Shown: positions 40,533 through 50,042 of the stretch, in pieces | Position numbering within the stretch: the stretch's first letter is position 1 | Layout of the letters: each line of letters begins with the position of its first letter | Assembly (NCBI GenBank): GCA_963966185.1 | Contig: CAWZYM010000021.1 | Span: 761,793 to 825,792, forward strand | From: Rhabditoides inermis | Lineage: Eukaryota > Nematoda > Chromadorea > Rhabditida > Rhabditidae | Direction: 5' to 3' | Length of the DNA: 64,000 nt | Notes under the pieces: generated by a model | What the model saw: the letters and a program-made list of their open reading frames with translations, nothing else | Database searches by the model: none | What the model was told of the DNA's origin: nothing | Position numbers and translations under genes: made by a program

Positions 40533-41768
40533 CTAGCGGCGGCGGTCGCGGTCCCCTCCACGCCTGTCGTCGCGACGCTCCCTGTCGCGGTCGTACCTCT
40601 CGCTATAAACACAACCTACTTAACCAGAAACCAACACGCACCGCTACTCCTTCAGCACAACAAACATTTTAGTAACCAGTATAAAACATACTCACCGTCT
40701 CCTGGGAACGGGGGAAGGACCGCGACGGCCGCCACCGCCGCCGCCGCCTCCACCGCGGCCTCCATACAGCTTGCGACGGAGGTCGGACGAGATGGGCTTG
40801 AGGTGCATGAAGTTGCAGAAGGCGCCCTTGGTGCAGCCGCCCAGCTCGTACTGCCTGGATACGAGAGCAGGCTTATCTATTTGTCCAATCACAGCCTGTG
40901 GATGCTCACCTGCAGCACGCCTCACGGAAGTCCGTCACCGGCGACAGCTCCGGCCACACAGCGTCGCCGTTGAACCTCAACAAAAATTCAATATATTTCC
41001 GAACATAACACATTGCCTACATATACAAAAAAATCTTACCAGCGGTTGGAGAGTCCCTGGACGCACTTGTCAGCGTCCTCCTCCCTGTAGAACTTGACGT
41101 AGACGTTGCCGATCATGTGCTCGCCAATGTTGTCGCACACGTTCATCTCCTCGATCTCTCCGTACCTGTAAATAAATATTCAACCACGAAATGTAAACAA
41201 TGATCCCACTTCTCGTTGAGCTCGACGAAGATTTCCTCGAAGAAGTCGTCAAAGTACGCCTGCTCCTCCTTGTTCTTTTCTCCAACCTGAACGAATAAAA
41301 TGTGATAAATGAAGCGTTCATATAAACGATTAATTTGTTGTGAAACTATGATTAGAATTAAACAAAACACAAACCTTGGAGAAGGCGTCGGCCTGGCGCA
41401 CATCAACGACGGGGTTGTGGTAGAGGTTCTTCAGCAGAACCTGAAATTCGCACAGTGCAAGATTGTATTACAATAATGTCATCGTTTTGTTTTTGTTAAA
41501 CGTAATTATAGTTTGACGGAACCACCGACCGTCTGCGAGAAGGTGGGCATAATGTGAGTGCGGGAGCATTTCGAACCGTGTCGGCATGCTCCAATCTTGA
41601 AGTAGAACGAGCAGTTAACCTGAAACCAAACTTATATGATAATACATTGTTGCATAATGTACGTATGGTGATAGGCAATTGCAAAGTTATCAAACCGACC
41701 TTATCCTTCTCAGTTCCGTAGATGGACGCCAGGTATTCGGCTCCGGACATGTGGTCACGACGCGCCAT
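40533..41768 (-). CDS. U2AF1: Splicing factor U2AF small subunit (U2AF35)
   Basis: Six minus-strand exons give a full U2AF35: N-terminal [13 protein letters not shown], first CCCH zinc finger [38 protein letters not shown], then the UHM/RRM-like domain with [40 protein letters not shown]. Next is the second zinc finger [21 protein letters not shown], a Gly-rich stretch and an Arg/Asp-rich RS-type tail ending RGGDRDRRR. The protein reads the 3' splice-site AG while its partner U2AF65 binds the pyrimidine tract. An AG (GTTGTTAG) lies 19 nt before the ATG. The Gly run is shorter than, but in the same place as, that of other animals. Confidence 0.97.
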
Positions 41769-42285
41769 CGTGAATAAGGCTCGCTCACTAACAACACGAA
41801 CTTTATATACAAAGTGAAATACCGCAACAAACACTTCAAACAAACAACAAAACTAAATAATGCATTCCGCGCATCGCACCCCCACGCGAGGTTGCCGCCT
41901 GCGATATTGATTTCATAATCGTTGTGTCACGCGAAGAGCGTTATGTCACAGTAGACAGCGAGTATTCGCAGACCAAAACAAACAAACGAAACAACAAAAG
42001 AACAGTTATTTCAAGTCTGTTAGATATCAATTAACTGATACGACCATGTTACCATCGTCTCGTATATTGTAGTCCTTACTGATGACCCGGCCCATGTAAT
42101 ACGGTTCCTATGATGCCAGCGCCAGTGGCCCTAGGATTCCGAATCTCCCCTCCCCCCTCTGTCTTCGGTTTTATTATACCCTTTGCTTTTAAATGCCCAC
42201 CAGGAGATATCGAGAGTCGTCTCCGAAACAATTGCAATTTACCGAATAATCGCACAAGTAATCGAAAGCAAACATTAGTCGAGTT

Positions 42286-42337
<52 letters not shown>

Positions 42338-42537
42338 GAGAGAGAGAGACGATAGAGTCGATCGATCGTCAACCATTGTACTCTCTTGCTGTGTGTGTGT
42401 TATGTCAAAAACATTCCCATTCGCTCAAGCGAAATTCTACCTGGTTCATCAAAGACACCTAACGCGATATATATTCTCTTATCTTTTCCTCCCTCTTTAT
42501 GCGAGTCTATGAAATTACGTCAAATTACCCTTTCCAG
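41769..42537. promoter_or_regulatory. Divergent promoter region between U2AF35 and the J-protein
   Basis: 769 bp separating two genes transcribed away from each other, so it must hold both promoters. A (GA)n run lies at 42289-42335. No core element is convincing by eye. CCCTTTCCAG ends directly at the J-protein ATG. Confidence 0.6.
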
Positions 42538-42745
42538 ATGACCCATTATGACACCCTCGGGGTCTCGCGAACAGCCACGGAAGAAGAGTTGAAGAAGGCA
42601 TACAGAGACCTCGCTCGGAAGTATCATCCAGACAAGAACCCCACAGAGGGGGACCGGTTCAAGGCTATCTCCGAGGCATACGAGGTAGGAGCTCCTTCTT
42701 TCTCCTTTTTTTTCTCACTATCGTTGTTCTCCGTCTATTCTATTC

Positions 42746-42799
<54 letters not shown>

Positions 42800-42958
42800 T
42801 CCGTTCTATCCCTCTTTCACTCTTTCAGTCTCTTTCTCTTTCTCACTTTTTTTTCTCTCTCTCTCTCTCTCTTCCGTTCTATCCCTCTTTCACTCTTTCA
42901 GTCTCTTTCTCTTTCTCACTTTCTTTTCTTTGTTCTCCTCACTCACTCACTCACTCAC

Positions 42959-43038
<80 letters not shown>

Positions 43039-43568
43039 ATCCTCTTTCCTTCCAGATCCTGTCGGATCCCGAGAGCCGCACGGACTACGACATGGAGTTG
43101 CAGATCAAGGAGCGGAAGGCGCGCGCGCCGAGCGACCCGTTCTCTGGCATGTTCGGCGGTGGAGGGGCGAGGCAGGGCGGCCGGCCCGCCGATCCGTTCG
43201 CAGACCTGTTCGGAGGGGGCGGCATGCCCCGACAGAGGGGCTCGGGTGACCCGTACGCAGACCTGTTCGGGGGAGTGTATGGAGGGGGCGGTCGGCGGCC
43301 GGTCGACCCGTTCGCCGAGTTGTTCGGTGGGGGAGTGCGGGGCGGGGGGCAGGGACAGCGCCGGCCGGTCGACCCATTCGCAGGCATGTTCGGTGGGATG
43401 GGAGGGGGAGGGCCGCCCCCGAGACAGAGGCGGTCGGAGACGGTGGAGGTGGAGTTGACGGGCAAGGACCTCATCAAGGGAGCCGTCATTGTGGGGGCCG
43501 TCGGAGTGGCCGCACTCGTATCGTCATTCTTAGGAGGAAGCGGAAGAAACAACAACAGGAGACACTAA
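42538..43568 (+). CDS. Short membrane-anchored J-domain co-chaperone
   Basis: Two exons (42538-42684 and 43056-43568) give 219 residues. Residues 1-68 form a J domain, [33 protein letters not shown], with the HPD tripeptide that triggers Hsp70 ATPase, ending [12 protein letters not shown]. Residues 80-170 are Gly-rich with five repeats of the form DPF/Y-x3-FGG ([45 protein letters not shown]). Near the C-terminus [24 protein letters not shown] is a membrane helix followed by basic residues, so it looks tail-anchored. There is no zinc finger or C-terminal substrate domain. The ATG directly follows CCCTTTCCAG. The single intron is almost entirely CT repeats. Its membrane (ER, outer mitochondrial or other) cannot be told from sequence. 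Confidence 0.88.
42748..43037 (+). repeat. Compound CT microsatellite filling a J-protein intron
   Basis: Several (CT)n runs separated by a duplicated block containing ccgttctatccctctttcac (about 42800 and 42873) and a (TCAC)n run at 42938-42963. The intron is therefore a pyrimidine-only stretch around 290 bp long; its frames give the spurious Ser/Leu-rich proteins read through this locus. Confidence 0.95.
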
Positions 43569-43853
43569 CTGCAATTATGTCTAAGTTTCTGATGTACATA
43601 AAAAATCACTATTGATTGTCTACTCAGCTATCTCATGCACCATTGTAACATGTAAACAACGTACTCTCACACCTAGGCTCATGTGTCGCGATCACTTTGT
43701 TTTCACACATTCACAAACGACGATTCATCCTATAAAACTGTTTTAAACGTTTATCTTGCAAAAGAGAGATACCGGGTATACATACACACGTCACGACAAC
43801 ACCGTTATTTACACGGTAACAATAAATAATAAATAGCGGGATACGGACAGATG

Positions 43854-45098
43854 TTACTCCTCGGGGTTGTAGGCGATGTCGCGGCCGATCTCGTCAGCAA
43901 ACTCGTAGTACAGCTTCGACACATCGACAGGAGGCAGACGCTTCTTCTCGGTGGGAGTAATGTGCACCACTGCAAACACAGATTATGTATATGAGCTACT
44001 CGCAACTATGGTGGGGGGGAGGGCACTCACTGTTGCAGACTCCTCCGGATCCCGAGTCGCGGAACGTGGCGTGCATGATGGCGCGGCGGCCGAGCTGCAG
44101 CGCCTCCTCGTCCGTCATCTCCTCCTTGTAGTGCGTGTCCAGCACTCCGTACGCGTTCAGAGAACCCGAGCCCACAGAGCACACGGCCAGCTGCACGCGC
44201 TCCCCGTCGGAGTCAACCTGAACCCACCACTATTTCAGAGCTACGAAGGATACTGATACCTTGAAGATGGCGGGACCGCGCTTGTCGTATCCGGCAATCA
44301 TCGATCCAACAGAAAGACCCTGTCCGCGGTAGCCGTACAGCACATTCGAGAAGTACTTGGACGCAGCCGCCACAGTAATCTCAGTCTTCTCGCGCAGCTC
44401 GTACAGACTACAAAATATATTCGAAATAATCGGCCCACTGTAAGAGATCAGGAAGGGTAAACTAGTAAACTCACGTGCAGTACTTGGCAACGACGCGGGT
44501 CCACCACTGGCAGTCGGCGGCTCCTCCAGCCATCGTAGCCACCATGCGGTCTCCGATGTCAAGAATCTTCATCACGGACTTCGAAGCTAAACGGGTTCAT
44601 GTGCACTTCAAAAGCAATATATCTCGAAAGCAATGTAATACTCACATATGTACTCTCCGGAAGAGGCACGCGAGTCGACAGCAACGACGATACCTCCCTG
44701 AAAAACAATGGTGAAGAGATGGATACAGCAATTGGTTACCTTGTCATTGGCGGTCTTGGGCTTGTACTGGAAGGCGAGGGTGGTGGTTCCACGGCGGAAC
44801 TGCAGGTTCTTAGCCGCAGAGTTCGGCCCGAAGTGCGTGTTCACAAACTCCTTGGCCTGAAACAAAAACAGGAATAAAACCGAAATGATGACATTAAGCA
44901 CAAAATAAAAGTTTGAACGCAAACACTACGCGCAACAAGATTGTGGAATGTCAGAGAGTAACCACTCACATCGATTCCGAGTGGGGGCTGGGCGAAACGG
45001 AACGTCTCCATGTGGGGTTCGTTGATGTACCCCTTGTTGAACTCGGCCAACTGGCGGCCGTCGCACTCATCCTCTTCCTGGAAACTGCCTCCCCACAT
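43854..45098 (-). CDS. PSMB5: 20S proteasome catalytic subunit beta5
   Basis: Minus-strand exons give about 285 residues. The pro-peptide (MWGGSFQEEDECDGRQ to NLQFRRG) is followed by the mature N-terminal Thr in GTTTLAFQYK. The catalytic set of beta5 is present: Thr1, Asp and Lys in GGIVVAVDSRASSG and K33-equivalent within SSKSVMKILDI, and MAGGAADCQWW. Further family marks are [38 protein letters not shown] and LAVCSVGSGSLNAYGVLD. This subunit has chymotrypsin-like activity in the proteasome core. The ATG is directly preceded by GTGTTGCAG, again the trans-splice-like arrangement. It converges with the J-protein gene (285 bp between stops). Confidence 0.97.
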
Positions 45099-45398
45099 CT
45101 GCAACACGCATCACTGTTATTACAGCAATCACCTATCTCAGTACTATAAAACATAATACACACAAAATAAACAAATTCATTTCAGCTCCAACAACAAACG
45201 CGATCAACTGCTCAAACGACGGTGATGATTTAAAAGACATACCGTACATCAAAAATCGTGTTGAGAAAAAATGAAGTCTCAAAACAGGAGACAGCCCGTT
45301 TGTTCTTACATCATTTTCATTCTGCTAAAAAGTTTTCATGTTGTTTTTTTGTTTTTGTTTTATATGTTTTGTTTGTGTACGTAGATCGATTTCAGAAA
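45099..45398. promoter_or_regulatory. Short divergent promoter between PSMB5 and TIM13
   Basis: Only 300 bp separate the two start codons, and both ATGs have an AG acceptor 0-3 nt upstream. Both promoters and both outrons must therefore fit in this stretch. No specific motif is convincing by eye. Confidence 0.6.
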
Positions 45399-45929
45399 AT
45401 GGAGCAGCTGATGGATATGGAGAACCTGAAGAAGCTCACTCCCGAGCAGCAGGAGCAGGTGAGCGTACATTTACCCAGCTGTGAGCGTATTAAAATGAAT
45501 GTGTAGGTACAAACACAATATTTATGTATGTAATATGAGTTGTATATCCAGGTTCTACTCGGCGTGAAGCAGCAGGCTGCCATGGTCAACGCCCAAAACC
45601 TCATCACCGTGGGTCATTTACAATTATTTTTTGTTGTTCATTTTATATTTTTTTCTTGGAAGTATGTTGTTGTATGTTTCTGAATGTATATGTAGGATGT
45701 AATTATGGTTCATATTAAGTGTTGCTTGCAGGACCTGTCGGAGAAGTGCACGCAGAAGTGCATCACTGCGCCCGGCTCGTCGCTGTCTTCTGGCGAGAAG
45801 CAGTGCCTGACCCGCTGCATGGACCGCTTCATGGAGAGCTGGAACCTCGTCTCCCAGTCCCTCCAGAAGCGCCTCCAGGAGGAAATGAACCAGTCCGGCG
45901 GATACGGCGCCGCCCCCTCTTTCAACTAA
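45399..45929 (+). CDS. TIMM13: Small TIM chaperone, TIM13-type
   Basis: Exons 45399-45458, 45552-45608 and 45732-45929 encode 104 residues, normal for the family. The twin CX3C pattern is CTQKC and CLTRC, separated by 14 residues, framed by helices [21 protein letters not shown] and [36 protein letters not shown] before the first Cys resembles TIM13. With TIM8 it forms a hexameric chaperone that carries hydrophobic precursors across the mitochondrial intermembrane space. TIM8 is the other possibility, but the sequence before the first Cys favours TIM13. GATTTCAG ends 3 nt before the ATG. MIX23, also an intermembrane-space protein, follows 207 bp downstream. Confidence 0.9.
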
Positions 45930-46136
45930 CTCACTCTCATGTTTATCCGCATTAGTATAGCTAGTTATTTTGTTTTGTTGTTGTTTTGCTGAAAATTATA
46001 TGAATGATGAAGTAAATGTTGTATTCAATCACTGACTATCGTTCAATTATACGGTTTCTCGACGACCGCGCGTAGTGTGACTACAGTATCTGCTTTGTTC
46101 GTTATTATGTGAAGCCCTTTCACCCGCACGTTTAGG

Positions 46137-46530
46137 ATGGATGACTGCGCTGATTTGTCGAGTATGATGACTCGTCTGGAGGGTCTGCGAAAGGCAGACG
46201 ACCGCATCCACATCCAGCTCAACTCGGAGCTGACGCAGAGGGGCGCCGACTACAGCAAGGCATGCGCTGACATCCGCAAGGAGCTGAACACCCTGCACGG
46301 CATGCGTCTCGCACTCCTCACCAGCTGTCTCTCATCCCACGTGCAGCACTTGAATCAACTGGAGAAGGGCTCCCCGCAGGCGCGCCTTCTCACCGGAACG
46401 GTATCATCCATGTTGCTTCCTCTCGCATGTCCTTGTTCAGATCCGGCAGATCCGATCGGAGCTGGAGGTGGAGGAGATTGTCTCCTCCCGCAGCGAGCGC
46501 ACTGTCGAAGAGAGGTGTCGCGGATTCTAA
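46137..46530 (+). CDS. MIX23: MIX23 (CCDC58) mitochondrial intermembrane-space protein
   Basis: Two exons, 46137-46400 and 46441-46530, separated by an intron of only 40 bp, encode 117 residues. The match to MIX23/CCDC58 is clear: LRKADDRIHIQLNSEL, a Cys pair 20 residues apart (KACADIRK...LLTSCLSS, the same spacing as in human), and the conserved end IRQIRSELEVEEIVSSRSERTVEERCR. The family is imported by the Mia40 disulfide pathway and supports mitochondrial protein import. It is shorter than the human protein, lacking the last basic residues. CGTTTAG ends one base before the ATG. Lying 207 bp after TIM13 on the same strand, it may share a transcript with it. Confidence 0.9.
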
Positions 46531-46678
46531 CCGGATCGCACTATCAAGTTGCTACATCCCATTGCTCACACAGTACGGTTCATGTAGATAAATATTTATT
46601 ATGAAGATCTTGGAGTGATACAACGTGTTCAATTTCAACAATTATAGCAACATACAAAAGCAATAGTAGCGAACAGGT
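46531..46678. terminator. Shared 3' region of convergent MIX23 and WAC
   Basis: The two stop codons are 148 bp apart. A palindromic ataaatatttat at 46588-46599 gives AATAAA on the minus strand (46595-46600) for WAC and an ATAAAT-type signal on the plus strand for MIX23, so one AT-rich element may serve both poly(A) sites. Confidence 0.5.
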
Positions 46679-48296
46679 CTATGCGGTATTGGAGGTGGAG
46701 AAGGGGATGTTGAGCGCGCCTGCCGAGTGCTCCCTCATCTTGGTCTCCAGCGTGCGCTGCGCCTCCGCCAGATGCACTAGTTTGCGGTCGTTCAGAATCT
46801 ACAAGAGACGAGTTGAAAGACAGAAGGAGGAGAAAGAGGAGAAGGAGGAGGAGAAAGACTCACGACGCGCATCTGTGCCGTCTGGACGAGTGCTCGTATT
46901 CCCTTGAGATCGACGAGCTGCTTGCCCAACTCGAGATGCAGCTTCACATCGTTCAGTCCATAGTCGACCAGCTTCTGTTGTATATCATCGCCGGGCGGTT
47001 TGGCCTTTTCGGCCAGCTCCTTCGAGTAGAAGCGCATCCAGTCGTGCTGCTGCGGCTGTGGTGGCTGTAATGGCGAGTCGGTCTTGGTGGGGGCGGGCGG
47101 CCCGTTCGACAGTGCGGGGGAGACACTGCTGCGTCTGTGCACAGGCGGGGACGGCTCGGCGGTGCGGGCCATCTTGGCCGGCCGCTCCCTCTCCTCGTTC
47201 TGGCTGTCCCTCTTGGCCACCCGCACCGGGGCAGCCGCCTTGGGAGTGGCGCGGTCCGAGTTGCTGTCGTTGTCGATGTCCATCTTCACCTCGCTCGAAT
47301 CTTGTCGCGTCGCCGCCGCCGCCCTGTCATAGTGTGAAGAGGGGGTGTGATGGGCGCTGTTCCCCCCGTGCTGCCCGTACATATGCCTCGGTGTGGTCTG
47401 CGAGGATGAACGAGTAGGCGTGTTGTGGTCTGGAAATGCCAGAAAATAGTCAGTTTGAAGAAGTGACACTCACGAGAGAACGTAGCGGACATGGTAGTGG
47501 TGGTTGGTTTGCCGGCGAACATGGGAGACGGCGGGGGCGGCACTGAGGTGGACTAGAGAGAGGGTGAGGTGAGAGAAGCACACACTCACCATCTGCACGA
47601 ATGGATGCTGCTGGACGGGCGTGTGCTGAGTTGGTGGCGGCTGTCTGCAGAAACAAACGTTGAAAAGGGAACACACTCTGTGTTTTACAACAAAGTATCA
47701 ATACTGACGTGATGTTGGGCGGAGGCTGGTGGTGGTGGAAGCCTATGGGCATGGCGTTGTGGAAGGCGGCAGCTGCGGCGGCCACCTGCGCCGCGTTGAA
47801 CGACTGCGTCTGCTGCGACGGCACGAATGCCTGCGAAGTTGCATTACATAACTCGATGTATGTCATACCGCTGCCTGATGCGCGGAGTGAGCGTAGTTGG
47901 GCGGGGGCTGTTGCATGAAGTGCATGGAAGGCATGGTGATTGGGGGCGGGGGGACGGAGGTGTTGTGGTGAGGCGGCGGGGGCGGCATGGGCGGCAGGGG
48001 AGGCGGCGGAACACGCGTGTTCGCCGCCGCCTCCTGTACGCGCTCCCACTCCTTCCACTCGTCCGGCTTGTCCCACTGAGACACCTCCGTATCCTAAAAC
48101 AGAGTGGTTTACTTTTACAACGGCATATGAGCTCACCTTGTTGTAATAGTATCGCTTGCCGCTCGAACTCTTCTGCTCCGACCACGAGCCAAACTCGCGC
48201 ACGCCATTTCGCACCTCCTGCGAGCAAATATGATATAATAATAAAAAAATACAAGTAAAAAAACGAGTGTATGAATAAGCACTAAAAACGTACCAT
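46679..48296 (-). CDS. WAC: WW-domain adaptor with coiled coil (WAC)
   Basis: A WW domain begins almost at the N-terminus: [34 protein letters not shown], the same sequence context as animal WAC. A long Pro/Ala/Gln-rich disordered middle follows, then a Ser/Arg-rich segment with KRDSQNEERERPAKMAR (possible nuclear signal). The C-terminal helical region contains FYSKELAEKAK, LELGKQLVDLKGIRALVQTAQMRV and LAEAQRTLETKMREHSAG, the coiled coil. WAC links RNA polymerase II to RNF20/40 H2B ubiquitination and also acts in mTORC1 and autophagy control in animals. Exon 1 appears to supply only the ATG, directly followed by a GTACGT donor; the second exon starts GAGGTGCG at 48217. The coding-only-ATG exon is inferred from phase. 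Confidence 0.88.
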
Positions 48297-48573
48297 GGGG
48301 AAAATGTTGTCTGATTGGCTACGTACGTTAGTTGTCTATGGCAAGTGAAAGATGATGAAACTGAAACGTATTACATGATAGATCAATTTTATGCATGTTA
48401 TACAGATAATAAATGATTACGTTGGAATAAAATGAAACAACAAACAACAAACAAAACGCATATCACCACAGCTGACGACTACCATAGTTTATAACGTTAC
48501 TTGTGCACACTAAGTACACCCACAAACTGATCACAAGATAACACAACTTTAGTTATGTGCGTTTTGCGGGGTG

Positions 48574-48629
48574 TCCTGGAAAATTCATCACTTCATCACA
48601 TGTTATATGAAGTGATGAATTTTCCAGGA
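48574..48629. repeat. Perfect 23-bp inverted repeat (hairpin) upstream of WAC
   Basis: Arm 48574-48596 (tcctggaaaattcatcactt and three more bases) and arm 48607-48629 are exact reverse complements, with a 10-bp spacer. It lies in the divergent WAC/eIF6 intergenic region, about 140 bp from the foldback element. A 23-bp perfect arm is far longer than chance allows. It could be the scar of a small inverted-repeat transposon or a structured RNA. Confidence 0.95.
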
Positions 48630-48768
48630 TGCCGTTCTGTCATGGCAGTGTATTAGAGCAATAGTGTTAAGCCGTGCATAGCTGAGTGTAGATTGATTGC
48701 ACAATATTCAATTTAATCGGTCCCGCACAGAATAACCTGTCTCGAGGATATTTCTGTTTTTGATTTTT

Positions 48769-49940
48769 TTCTGAATTTTTGGGCAATATGTATATCGCAC
48801 CACGCACCACCGCACCACCGCACCACACCACCGGAAATCGCACCACACCACACCACCAAAATCGCACCACACCACACCACTTGCGAAAAATAGTATATGC
48901 CGAAAAATCGTGGCCGAGTAAATGTTCCGCGTGGGACCAGTTATTAGTGCCTCTTCTCGGACCCGTCATTTCTGCTTGAGGGGTCTTTCTTTTTTGTTTA
49001 CGTTTGTTTTTGTAACATTAAACGTTAGTATTTCAATAATTTTTATTCAAATTCATCCGGATATGGGTTCCAAGATAGCAGAGGACTGAACATACATGAT
49101 ATGTTGAACTGTGAGATGATTTGAATCATATTTTAATCCGGACCTCACTGGATGAGGGTCCGGAGGCGAGTGGTGAGTGAATGAGGGAAAGGGACGGTAG
49201 AATAGGATTTAGATTAAACAATGATCTATGCGAATCTGATTAGTGTATAGTCTATTCTACAGGTAGCCTGTGTGTCAAGTAGCCTGGACGGTAACAAGCG
49301 GATTACGGTTTCAAGTCAGACGGAAACTCAACATGATGCTAATGCACGTTCCAATGCAGTTTAGCTTTTGTTTAGCCGGTTGAATCCGGGGTCCTCCTAG
49401 TCAAGATCAAGATAGGGTTCTTGTATTACGGCGACGTCAGCAGAGGAAGGTTGAATTGGGTGGCATCGGACATCTTGAATTTCGTCTTTGAGTCCATAGA
49501 TCGTGCTGTGATGCCTTCTGGCTGCTGCCATGAGAGTGGGTTGCCACACCAAAGGGAAAGGGGGAATTTCGCAAGAATGGTTGACTCCGAAAAAGATCGA
49601 ACCAGGGACCGTGAGATTGAGAGACGAACGCTCTACTCACTGAACCGCGCCCTCGGCATATTTTTATTAATATATTTCATATAGTAATACAAAAAAGAGA
49701 AAAAAATGATACAAAAAAGACCCCTCAAGCAGAAATAACGGGTCCGAAAAGAAGCATTAATAACGGGTCCTACGCGGAACAATTACTCGGCCACGATTTT
49801 TCGGCATAGATCATTTTACGCAAGTGAAGTGGTGTGGTGCGATATCGGTGGTGTGGTGTGGTGCGATTTTCGGTGGTGTGGTGCGGTGGTGCGGTGGTGC
49901 GTGGTGCGATATGCTATTTGCCGAATTTTTGATTCGAAAC
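48769..49940. mobile_element. Foldback-type element with about 230-bp inverted termini
   Basis: The left end (about 48769-48998) and right end (about 49711-49938) are long inverted repeats. The shared order is a short AT-rich edge, tatcgcaccacgcaccaccg, a CACCA-rich tandem block, tatgccgaaaaatcgtggcc, ttccgcgt-ggacc, tcggacccgt and tttctgcttgaggggtcttt, in opposite orientation at the two ends. The right copy differs by small indels. About 710 bp of interior carries no coding frame but includes a tRNA-like segment. The layout suits a non-autonomous foldback or large MITE element. It sits between divergent WAC and eIF6 genes, its right edge about 100 bp from the eIF6 start. No transposase is present. 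Confidence 0.85.
49585..49652 (-). pseudogene. tRNA-like segment, probably tRNA-derived SINE or tRNA relic
   Basis: Read on the minus strand, GTTCAGTGAGTAGAGCG resembles a D-arm/A box (49630-49647) and CCTGGTTCGATC a T-arm/B box (49595-49606) at roughly tRNA spacing. The two ends do not pair as an acceptor stem and the anticodon arm is poor, so a working tRNA is unlikely. The segment may drive Pol III transcription of the host repeat. Confidence 0.45.
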
Positions 49941-50042
49941 TGATTGTTTTACGAACTCATGTACGTTTGTTGATTATAATTTATATTTATAATATTGCAT
50001 GTGGTTACCATGTGTTTATCGTGAATTGTTTTGCAGAGTAAG

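Noticed and set aside
42499..43458. 319-residue Ser/Leu- and Arg-rich reading frame
   Set aside because: It reads through the CT-repeat intron and the wrong frame of the J-protein exon; the spliced J-protein explains the locus.
47450..48214. 254-residue minus-strand frame as an intact exon
   Set aside because: It runs through two introns of WAC; true exons inside it are shorter and bounded by good splice sites.
48574..48629. Rho-independent terminator
   Set aside because: Bacterial terminators are not relevant here, and there is no GC-rich stem with a following T run.
49585..49652. Functional tRNA gene
   Set aside because: Acceptor arms do not pair and the anticodon stem is poor, although A/B-box-like stretches are present.
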